Below are positions 1 through 5,980 of a stretch of DNA of 19,323 nucleotides, in pieces. The DNA comes from a bacterium (GTDB taxonomy: Bacteria; Patescibacteriota; Gracilibacteria; UBA1369; GCA-2718715): contig JAUHYY010000005.1 in assembly GCA_030426295.1 (NCBI GenBank), positions 1 through 19,323 of the forward strand, read 5' to 3'. Position 1 is the first letter of the stretch; every line of letters starts with the position of its first letter. The position numbers and the translations under genes are program-made. The notes beneath the pieces are model-generated. The model worked only from the letters and a program-made list of their open reading frames with translations, had not been told where the DNA came from and did no database searches.

Positions 1-1497
1 ATCTTCTTTAACTGCTTTTAGTTTTATAGTCTTTTTGAATATATCTTTTACTACCTCTTCAATAATTGAAATACTTTCTGCATTATTAACAGTTCTAAAA
101 TAAAAATCACTATTAAAAACTATTTCATAAGTATTTTCAGCTCCAGGTCTCAAAATAGATTGCTGTAATGATCTCTTTAGAGTTGATTTGTTAATATTCT
201 TAATAACATTTACCCATTCTTTCTCTAGAACTTTACTCATCTGAGGAGCTTCAGTTTCATTAACTTCTTCTACCTTTTGAATTTCGTCAGATTCTTCAAC
301 AACTACTTCTTGAATTTTAGTTTCAACCTCAGGAGCTCTTTCAACAACTACTTCTTGAATTTTAGTTTCAACCTCAGGAGCTCTTTCAACAATTACTTCT
401 TCTTTCACAATCTTTGGCTCAGCTTTTTTAGTTTCTGTTTTAGCGACTCTTTTATTTGGGCTCGATTTCGAAACTTCAGACCCTAAACATACCTTAACAA
501 CGAAGACTTCGATAGGTAGTTGAGGTATCAATACATTAGTAAAGTTATCTATAACTGTATGCCATGTTTCAATCAACTTAATAATTTCAGATTGGCTTTG
601 TACATTATTAGTATCAATTGCTTCATGTAACTTGTCTCGAAGATACATGACGAAATCCTTCTTGAACTGTCCAATATCATGACCTGACGAGTAAATATTT
701 TGTACAACAGCTATCGAGTTTTTTTCATCTCTACTAATTAGATGCTCATAAAAAGATGACACTACATCAGTTCCAGTACTTCCAATCAAAGCCTGAGCAT
801 TTTCTAATGTAAGTTTGCCATCAATATTTAATTGCTCAAGCAGACCAATTGCGTCACGAAGTCCACCATCAACTTGTCTAGCGATCATATCAAGTACACC
901 AGCTTCAATTTCAATATTTTCACTTTGTGCAATAAAAGCAAGGCGAGCCTCAATAGTTTTATCAGTCATTCTTCTAAAATCGAATCTCTGACATCTTGAA
1001 ATAATTGTATCAGGAATTTTATGGACTTCTGTCGTAGCAAGAATAAAGTACACATTGTCTGGTGGTTCCTCTAAAGTTTTTAAAAGCGCATTAAATGCTT
1101 CATTAGTAAGCATATGTACTTCATCGATAATATAAACTTTATTAGCAACTTGAGTTGGAGCAAATTTGATAGTTTCTTTTAATTCACGAATCTCATCTAT
1201 CCCTCTATTTGAGGCAGCATCAATTTCAATAATATCTATCAGCCTACCAGCATTAATTGCCTCACAAACATCACATGAATCGCATGGTTCTATTCCTTTA
1301 GCATCAAAGTTAGGACAATTAATTGCCTTTGCAATAAGTCTAGCAGACGAAGTCTTACCTGTACCTCTCGGACCACAAAATAAATAAGCATGACTAACTT
1401 GAGCCTTCTTAATAGCATTCTGCAAAGTTACTCTTATGTGATCTTGTCCAACAAGATGAGCAAATTTTTGAGGTCTATATTTAAGGTAGAGAGACAT
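1..1497 (-). CDS. dnaX: DNA polymerase III subunit gamma/tau (partial, C-terminus beyond left edge)
   Basis: This is the clamp-loader ATPase of the replicative polymerase. The frame is open for 499 codons from the ATG at 1497 to the left edge, so the C-terminus is missing. It starts MSLYLKYRPQKF, the usual DnaX opening. Walker A (GPRGTGKT) is at residues 42-49, the four zinc-binding cysteines are at 61, 72, 75 and 78, and Walker B (VYIIDE) is at 121-126, followed by the SRC motif typical of clamp loaders. After about residue 330 comes a charged linker with two identical 15-residue units (about 372-401), then a helical tau-like domain near 430-499. It is the last visible gene of a minus-strand group after comF and the glycosyltransferase, from which it is separated by 112 bases. 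No Shine-Dalgarno-like sequence precedes the start. Identity is secure from the motifs. Confidence 0.96.
   Translation of the reverse strand, partial: MSLYLKYRPQKFAHLVGQDHIRVTLQNAIKKAQVSHAYLFCGPRGTGKTSSARLIAKAINCPNFDAKGIEPCDSCDVCEAINAGRLIDIIEIDAASNRGIDEIRELKETIKFAPTQVANKVYIIDEVHMLTNEAFNALLKTLEEPPDNVYFILATTEVHKIPDTIISRCQRFDFRRMTDKTIEARLAFIAQSENIEIEAGVLDMIARQVDGGLRDAIGLLEQLNIDGKLTLENAQALIGSTGTDVVSSFYEHLISRDEKNSIAVVQNIYSSGHDIGQFKKDFVMYLRDKLHEAIDTNNVQSQSEIIKLIETWHTVIDNFTNVLIPQLPIEVFVVKVCLGSEVSKSSPNKRVAKTETKKAEPKIVKEEVIVERAPEVETKIQEVVVERAPEVETKIQEVVVEESDEIQKVEEVNETEAPQMSKVLEKEWVNVIKNINKSTLKRSLQQSILRPGAENTYEIVFNSDFYFRTVNNAESISIIEEVVKDIFKKTIKLKAVKED
295..384 (-). repeat. Two identical 45-bp tandem units inside dnaX
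   Basis: Bases 295-339 and 340-384 are identical, and a third copy begins at 385 before diverging. The 45-bp period equals 15 codons and encodes a Glu/Val-rich unit containing APEVETKIQEVV twice in the DnaX linker. Identity at every base, including third codon positions, points to a recent duplication by replication slippage. Confidence 0.93.
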
Positions 1498-1551
1498 AAG
1501 ATTGATAGTAATTGTGTGGGTAAACAAAATACCTCAAATCGTGGAATTTAT

Positions 1552-1563
1552 TAATACGTATTA
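1552..1563. promoter_or_regulatory. Perfect 12-bp palindrome upstream of dnaX
   Basis: TAATACGTATTA reads the same on both strands. It lies about 55 bases upstream of the dnaX start in the 1498-1609 spacer, where a repressor operator could sit. No clear -35/-10 pair is seen next to it, so a regulatory role is only a guess. AT-rich DNA can give such palindromes by chance. Confidence 0.3.
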
Positions 1564-1585
1564 CAAAAAATCCCTATCTCTTATC

Positions 1586-1623
1586 AGTATCTAGTATCTG
1601 GTACCTCTGTTAACAATTAACAA
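1586..1623. repeat. Heptamer tandem repeats at the glycosyltransferase 3' end
   Basis: AGTATCT occurs twice (1586-1592, 1593-1599), followed by the related GGTACCT (1600-1606). A second pair, TTAACAA TTAACAA, occupies 1610-1623 and overlaps the last codons and stop of the glycosyltransferase. All have a 7-base period, which is not a multiple of three. The remainder of the 1498-1609 spacer holds no gene that I can see. Confidence 0.75.
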
Positions 1624-2701
1624 TTTTCTTCATTTCTGCTTCAAACTTATCTCTATTGAAATCTTTGGACCTTTCTATGGCATCTTTAGATTTAAAATAT
1701 TTTTTCTCCCAAGACAAGAACTTAGCCAGGCCAGTTTCAAGCGATTCTAGAGTAGGATTCTTAAAGAAAATACCCGTTTTTTTATCAATAACAGTTTCAA
1801 TAACTCCACCTTTACCATATGCAAGGACAGGTCTTCCAGAAGCCATAGCTTCAACAGGAGTAATCCCGAAATCTTCTTCACCGGGAAAAATAAATCCTCT
1901 ACACCGAGCCATCAAATCTGCAATTTCTTCGTCTGATTTTCTGCCAACCAGTTCAATATTTTGACCAGCAATACTTTCAAGATAAGCTCTTTGTTTTCCA
2001 TCACCAACTATAACTAATCGTTTACCAAGTTTATTAAATAGTTTAACTGCAAGCTCAATCTTCTTATACGGACTTAATGTCGAAACTATTAAAAAATAAT
2101 CATCAATTTTTCTTTTAGGTTTAAACCTATCCAAATCCACCGGCGGATAAAGTACTTCTGAATCCTTATGATAATATTTTTTTATACGAGCTTTAACATT
2201 TTCAGAATTTGCAAGATTTACATCTGGCCTTTTACTAGCTAGCTGATCCCACATCCGAATTCCATGTAGCATAAATTTTGCTATACCTTTTTTATATTTA
2301 CCAAAGCCTAGTTCTTCAAAATACTCATTATACCAATCCCAAATATATCGCATAGGGGAGTGATAGTAACAAATATGTTTAGTGTCTAAGTTAGTAACGA
2401 TCCCATGAGCATATGAATTCGAAGAACTAATAACAATATCATACTCCGCGAAGTCAAATGATTCTATAGCCTTCGGAAACATCTTTAACAAAAAAGTATG
2501 CTTAGATCGAATAGGTTTAGGTAGTTTCTGTAAGAAAGATGGACGAACTCTTTCAGCAGGAAAATCACTTCCAACAGAATTCTCATCATATAATAAGGTA
2601 TATATCGGAGCATCAGGATACATTTCACTCAAAACCTTTGTAACTCTTTCAGCTCCACCAAGTTTGAGCAAAAAATCATGAACTATCGCAACTTTAACCA
2701 T
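1610..2701 (-). CDS. GT4-family glycosyltransferase
   Basis: This is a GT-B fold glycosyltransferase, probably transferring a sugar from a nucleotide-sugar to a cell-surface glycan intermediate on the cytoplasmic side. The 363 residues are full length for the family. The N-terminal domain has the GGAERV acceptor loop (15-20) and a YYHSPMRYIWDWYNEY block (112-127), typical of the mannosyltransferase-like WbaZ subgroup. The C-terminal domain has the strand LIVSTLSPYKK (204-213), VGDGKQ (232-237) and the EX7E motif (E276, E284) within a GITPVEAMASGRPVL block, which binds the donor nucleotide. No membrane segment is evident. It lies 19 bases downstream of the comF-like gene in the same direction and is probably co-transcribed with it. 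The donor and acceptor cannot be told from sequence. The last codons lie in a heptamer repeat. Confidence 0.9.
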   Translation of the reverse strand: MVKVAIVHDFLLKLGGAERVTKVLSEMYPDAPIYTLLYDENSVGSDFPAERVRPSFLQKLPKPIRSKHTFLLKMFPKAIESFDFAEYDIVISSSNSYAHGIVTNLDTKHICYYHSPMRYIWDWYNEYFEELGFGKYKKGIAKFMLHGIRMWDQLASKRPDVNLANSENVKARIKKYYHKDSEVLYPPVDLDRFKPKRKIDDYFLIVSTLSPYKKIELAVKLFNKLGKRLVIVGDGKQRAYLESIAGQNIELVGRKSDEEIADLMARCRGFIFPGEEDFGITPVEAMASGRPVLAYGKGGVIETVIDKKTGIFFKNPTLESLETGLAKFLSWEKKYFKSKDAIERSKDFNRDKFEAEMKKIVNC

Positions 2702-2720
2702 ATGACTTATTAAATCTAAA

Positions 2721-3347
2721 TCAAACTACCATAAACTCGGAATGTTTAGGAGTTTTTGCAAAGCTAATTCCAATTACCTCAATATGAGGATACTTTTGTT
2801 TTACTAAACTTGAACAGGCCTCAAGCGTTGCTCTTGTAGTAACAACATCATCAATAATGTAGCAGGTGTAAACATTGCTAAGGTCTTTATTCCTTACTTC
2901 AAAAAGTTCACATGATTTAGCTATACGTTCACTAGCACTGAGCATAGTAAAGCTAGAGTTATTCTTAACACGCCTAATTAAAGAAATAGTCTTCCCAATT
3001 CTCTCAGCAATCAACTTACTCTGATTAAATCCACGTTTACAGTATCTCATCCAATGCAAAGGCACATAAGTAATTATACTGTTGCTTTTTATATCTAGTT
3101 TGTCACTAATAAGATGCCCAATAATGCGCCATACCTCTTTATTTAAACAGTACTTGCCTTTATGTATAAGTTTTTTATACATTAAGTCGTAGTCTACAAA
3201 ATAAATTAAATACTTCAGACTCGAATTCTCAGATTTACTAATCTTCAGATTTCTATTTTTAAGTGCTTCATAACAATCAGAACATAAAGTTCTAGATCCT
3301 TTATCACAGATAGCACATGCAGTAGGGAACAATAAACTTTTAATCAT
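2721..3347 (-). CDS. comF: ComF/GntX-type phosphoribosyltransferase-domain protein
   Basis: ComF proteins act in the cytoplasm in DNA uptake and transformation; the enzymatic role of their phosphoribosyltransferase fold is unclear. The 208-residue length is normal. A four-cysteine zinc ribbon (C11, C14, C22, C25) opens the protein. VPLHWMRYCKRGFNQS (95-110) and an ASERIAKSCELFEV block (about 138-151) match ComF landmarks. The PRPP-binding segment is CYIIDDVVTTRATL (162-175); the family usually has Gly where Arg172 stands, so PRPP binding may be altered. It is the first gene of a minus-strand group leading into the glycosyltransferase. It ends in TGA, which argues against TGA recoding. The competence role is inferred from the family; no other competence gene is in the window. 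Confidence 0.87.
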   Translation of the reverse strand: MIKSLLFPTACAICDKGSRTLCSDCYEALKNRNLKISKSENSSLKYLIYFVDYDLMYKKLIHKGKYCLNKEVWRIIGHLISDKLDIKSNSIITYVPLHWMRYCKRGFNQSKLIAERIGKTISLIRRVKNNSSFTMLSASERIAKSCELFEVRNKDLSNVYTCYIIDDVVTTRATLEACSSLVKQKYPHIEVIGISFAKTPKHSEFMVV

Positions 3348-3536
3348 AAATGCATTTTAGTTTTTAGAGCTCAAAGATTTCTGAGAAAAACCTTAAAAGC
3401 TATTTATCAGTATATTGGTGAGTTGCGAATTAAGAAGCTTAATATTAAAGACAAATAGCCAATTTAACTGGTATATAAAGACAATTATGCTAATATAAAT
3501 TGGCAAAAATAATTATGTGTCAATAATTTTAATACT
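3348..3536. promoter_or_regulatory. Divergent intergenic region between comF and the Pro/Gln-rich gene
   Basis: This 189-base AT-rich spacer separates two divergently read genes, so both promoters should lie here. Candidate -10 boxes are TATACT on the minus strand (3414-3409) for comF and TATAAA on the plus strand (3494-3499). Neither has a convincing -35 box at normal spacing. No small gene or RNA is recognised. Confidence 0.35.
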
Positions 3537-4286
3537 ATGGACCAAAATCAAAGTAATCAACAAGATCAATCACAAGGACAAGGAGTTCCAACTCCTCCTC
3601 AGCCTCCTGTTCCTCCTGCTCCTCCTGTACCACCTGCAGGAACAACAGGCGACGACAGCTCACAACAAACTACCTCTCAGCCAGTACAGCCTGTTCAACC
3701 GGTAGCACCAGTACAACCACAAGCTACAGTACAACCTACGCAGCCAGTACAGCCTGTTCAACCAGTAGCATCAATACAACCACAAGCTACAGTACAACCT
3801 ACGCAGCCAATGGCGCCAGCTGGTCAACAGCCAGCAGGAGGTTTCTCTCCAGCGGATGGAGCTCAGCAAGCAGGAGCAGCACAAGCTCAAGAACCTGAGG
3901 ATACAACTCCAGCAAATTTCCAAATTGGTAAAGACCTTCCTGAAACTTTAAACGTACCTGTTCCAGAGCACCAATTAAATTTCGATCAAAATTACTTTAT
4001 GAGACTCCTAGCTGGATCAATTTCATTAAGTAAAGCTGAAAAGAAAAGAATTATTGAATCAATTCCAAAACTAAAGCAGTCTCAAGTTGATGAACTAATT
4101 AGAATTTTCGAAGATGAAAAAGTTAAGTTTGCTGAACTTTCTAAGAAACACGTTCCAGAACTAGAAAGACTTGCTAAAAAGCATCTCGAGGACTGGATTG
4201 ATATTGAGACTGAATTCAAGGCAGCCGGTAAGAAAGAAGAAGAATCAGCTGAAGCTGATGAAATTAGAAAACAATTAGGATTATAA
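3537..4286 (+). CDS. Pro/Gln-rich protein with C-terminal helical domain, unknown function
   Basis: I do not recognise a named family. The first about 125 of 249 residues are low complexity: a Pro run (PPVPPAPPVPP) followed by Gln/Pro/Val repeats including two 21-residue units (48-68 and 69-89). The C-terminal half (about 135-249) is charged and helical. It contains QNYFMRLLAGSISLSKAEKKRI (about 151-172), then a segment rich in Glu and Lys that may form a coiled coil. There is no signal peptide or membrane segment, so it is probably cytoplasmic, with a flexible tail attached to a compact helical domain. It is a single-gene unit closed by a strong terminator 30 bases after the stop. The start is the first ATG of the frame; no Shine-Dalgarno-like sequence precedes it. 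An overlapping frame at 3517-3705 was judged spurious. Confidence 0.8.
   Translation: MDQNQSNQQDQSQGQGVPTPPQPPVPPAPPVPPAGTTGDDSSQQTTSQPVQPVQPVAPVQPQATVQPTQPVQPVQPVASIQPQATVQPTQPMAPAGQQPAGGFSPADGAQQAGAAQAQEPEDTTPANFQIGKDLPETLNVPVPEHQLNFDQNYFMRLLAGSISLSKAEKKRIIESIPKLKQSQVDELIRIFEDEKVKFAELSKKHVPELERLAKKHLEDWIDIETEFKAAGKKEEESAEADEIRKQLGL
3678..3803 (+). repeat. Two 63-bp tandem units in the Pro/Gln-rich gene
   Basis: Bases 3678-3740 and 3741-3803 match at 60 of 63 positions by eye, and a third copy begins with CAGCCA at 3804. The period is 21 codons, encoding Gln/Pro/Val/Thr-rich units. This is in-frame expansion of a disordered segment. Confidence 0.9.
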
Positions 4287-4315
4287 ACAACTCCTAATAC
4301 TTAGCACAAAATTCT

Positions 4316-4354
4316 AAAGCGGTTAATATCTATTCACAGATTTAACCGCTTTTT
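4316..4354 (+). terminator. Intrinsic (rho-independent) terminator
   Basis: An 11-bp perfect stem, AAAGCGGTTAA (4316-4326) with TTAACCGCTTT (4342-4352), encloses a 15-base loop and runs into a T tract ending at 4354. It lies 30 bases after the stop at 4286 and should end that transcript. The T tract ends only two bases before the ATG of the lipoprotein gene. Confidence 0.9.
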
Positions 4355-4356
4355 AC

Positions 4357-4707
4357 ATGGAAAAAATAATTACATTAGTATTAGTATTTAGTATTTCTAT
4401 TATAATAACAGGATGCTTTCAGGGGAAAGAGAGTAATAGCACCTATGAGGTAGAAAAAGAGGGCGAACAAGTTACTCAAACTTTATCACCTAAGGAAATA
4501 AAGCAGGATGCAGACAACTATGAGAGTGCTTCTGCTAATCCTGACCCAAGTTTATGTGAAAAGATTAAAGACGATACTATGAGAGGTTTATGTATGAACG
4601 AAGTATATTATCGTCTGGCAATCTTAAGTAGTGACGCAACATTATGTGCAAATATTACTGAGGGTAGCATGAAATTAGATTGTGAAACTTATATTGGAGG
4701 GATTTAA
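4357..4707 (+). CDS. Small lipoprotein with paired-cysteine repeats
   Basis: This 116-residue protein starts with a lipoprotein signal: MEK, a hydrophobic stretch, then the lipobox IITGC with the lipidated Cys at residue 20. The mature protein is an acidic linker followed by two copies of a short motif, C-x-K/N-I-x5-M-[RK]-x2-C: SLCEKIKDDTMRGLC (about 66-80) and TLCANITEGSMKLDC (about 95-109). Similar Cys-spaced helical repeats occur in many uncharacterised secreted proteins of CPR bacteria and archaea; their function is unknown, and disulfides or metal binding are possible. The ATG at 4357 is the only possible start, because an in-frame stop lies at 4324 with no start codon between. That leaves almost no leader after the terminator. 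Its stop overlaps the stop of the convergent secreted-protein gene. Confidence 0.82.
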   Translation: MEKIITLVLVFSISIIITGCFQGKESNSTYEVEKEGEQVTQTLSPKEIKQDADNYESASANPDPSLCEKIKDDTMRGLCMNEVYYRLAILSSDATLCANITEGSMKLDCETYIGGI

Positions 4708-5759
4708 GGAAGATACACTTCCTCATTATTCCCGAAAATCAAACCTAATAAATAATCGCCAACGTGGACATTGCCTGGAGTTCCACCATTAACACTAGTT
4801 TTGTATCCAGTAGGGTCAAAGCACATTGCTTCTATATATTGTGTTGCAGAACCTGCTCCTACTCTTTTTGAATATGCTCTACACCCATTAGAAGTATAAG
4901 AGACTTCAGTTCCCATGTGATGAAAATCAACTGCCCCTGGATCACTAATTCTTCCACTACAGCTGACAATTTGTGTACCACCTTTACAAGTTACTGTGTT
5001 GAAATTCGTAGCATTGTTAGAAGTGTGAGTACTACTGTCTACAGTAAAGTTTACCCATCTTTTTTCGTATGAGCCAATACCTTTACCATTAGTCACTAAT
5101 GGTAATTCAAAGACAGTAGTTGGAATAGAGCTACCCCCTGGAAGACCTAATCGATCTGCCACATGCTTAATTCTCGTTGATGTACCAAATACTAACTGAC
5201 CACTTGTACCAGCTGTTCCAAGTCTAAGTAAAACGGGACCTCCCTCAGTATGTTCACCAAGTGTATCAAGTCTGTCACCCGTTAGGTTTAGTCTAGTAAA
5301 ATGTTCTGCACCTAATTCATCTGTATATGGACCTGTTTGTATGTCACCATTTACTCTAAGACGACCAGATACGATGGGTCCATTTGAATCACCGGTTATA
5401 CTTGAATTTGGCCCCCAGTAAATACTTCTTGCAGCTGCATCAAAGTCTCTACCCAGGTCAATGTCATCTAAGACCCTAATTTGATCACCGTTAGTATTTT
5501 CTAAACTAGCAGAGTTCCCTTGACCTTCAATATTATTAGCATCAAATTCTATTCGTTGATTGTCTAAAATTAAACGATCCGACACAACTAAATCCTCCCC
5601 ATAAGGCGCACCAATAGTATTAGTTGTAACACTTGTAAAGTTAGGGGACGCATTCCCATTAGGCGGATCTTGAGTAGGAGCAGCAAAAACAGTAATTGCG
5701 CTTATAAATAACATTGTTGTAATCATAAACACCGCAAGAAGTCTCGATTTATTAGACAT
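4704..5759 (-). CDS. Secreted surface protein, unknown family
   Basis: The protein has 351 residues with an N-terminal signal peptide: a basic MSNKSR start, a hydrophobic core at 8-26, and likely cleavage in VFA-AP near residue 26. The mature part opens with a Pro/Asn/Thr-rich stretch (APTQDPPNGNASPNFTSVTT). It continues as a Gly/Asn/Thr-rich, probably beta-structured region without cysteine, and ends in a small domain with four cysteines (258, 267, 293, 313) that could form two disulfides. No LPXTG anchor or C-terminal membrane segment is seen. The PxGNxxxP opening recalls pilus-tip or tail-fibre-like proteins seen in CPR genomes, but I cannot assign a family. A sigma70-type promoter lies directly upstream. 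Its stop overlaps the lipoprotein stop; both genes encode exported proteins. Confidence 0.8.
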   Translation of the reverse strand: MSNKSRLLAVFMITTMLFISAITVFAAPTQDPPNGNASPNFTSVTTNTIGAPYGEDLVVSDRLILDNQRIEFDANNIEGQGNSASLENTNGDQIRVLDDIDLGRDFDAAARSIYWGPNSSITGDSNGPIVSGRLRVNGDIQTGPYTDELGAEHFTRLNLTGDRLDTLGEHTEGGPVLLRLGTAGTSGQLVFGTSTRIKHVADRLGLPGGSSIPTTVFELPLVTNGKGIGSYEKRWVNFTVDSSTHTSNNATNFNTVTCKGGTQIVSCSGRISDPGAVDFHHMGTEVSYTSNGCRAYSKRVGAGSATQYIEAMCFDPTGYKTSVNGGTPGNVHVGDYLLGLIFGNNEEVYLP

Positions 5760-5782
5760 ATTTTTTTATTAACTATCCAAAT

Positions 5783-5811
5783 ATTATAACACAGATAGTC
5801 TACATTCACAA
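5783..5811 (-). promoter_or_regulatory. Sigma70-type promoter for the secreted surface protein
   Basis: Read on the minus strand, TTGTGA (5811-5806), a 17-base spacer and TATAAT (5788-5783) form a near-consensus promoter, with an extended -10 TG (the 9-mer TGTTATAAT). The start codon is 24 bases beyond the -10 box. Confidence 0.8.
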
Positions 5812-5863
5812 GGCTATGGAGCCAATTACTCTGTATTTACAAATCTTTCATCTGAACGTTCCT

Positions 5864-5869
5864 TATAAT
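5864..5869 (+). promoter_or_regulatory. Candidate -10 box of the envelope operon
   Basis: A perfect TATAAT at 5864-5869 lies in the 221-base spacer before the FtsA-like gene. No good -35 box is found at 16-18 bases. If used, it would give a leader of about 105 bases containing the 5901-5921 heptamer repeats. A closer, weaker promoter cannot be excluded. Confidence 0.45.
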
Positions 5870-5900
5870 AAATATGTACAGAAAAACTGGTATTTTTCCT

Positions 5901-5921
5901 ATTTACCATTAACCATTTACC
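5901..5921. repeat. Heptamer tandem repeat upstream of the envelope operon
   Basis: Three consecutive 7-base units, ATTTACC, ATTAACC, ATTTACC, lie in the spacer between the divergent secreted-protein and FtsA-like genes. The first and third are identical and the second differs at one base. Confidence 0.75.
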
Positions 5922-5980
5922 CTCTAAAATGTTCTAGCTAATTTACCTTTCGTTTAACTCGCTTAAGCCTCTTTAAAAAT

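Noticed and set aside
277..486. 69-codon plus-strand frame with internal repeat (LNFSFNLRSSFNNYF)
   Set aside because: It is the antisense image of the dnaX linker repeat; dnaX is read through on the other strand.
2721..2723. Possible recoding of TGA to glycine, as in some CPR lineages
   Set aside because: The comF-like gene and the acidic protein both end naturally in TGA, and I saw no gene needing TGA read-through.
3517..3705. 62-codon plus-strand frame starting just before the Pro/Gln-rich gene
   Set aside because: It overlaps the larger 249-codon gene in another frame and is a Leu-rich by-product of the Pro codon run.
3678..3803. Direct repeats as a CRISPR array
   Set aside because: The units are contiguous, in frame and coding, with no unique spacers; no cas gene is present.
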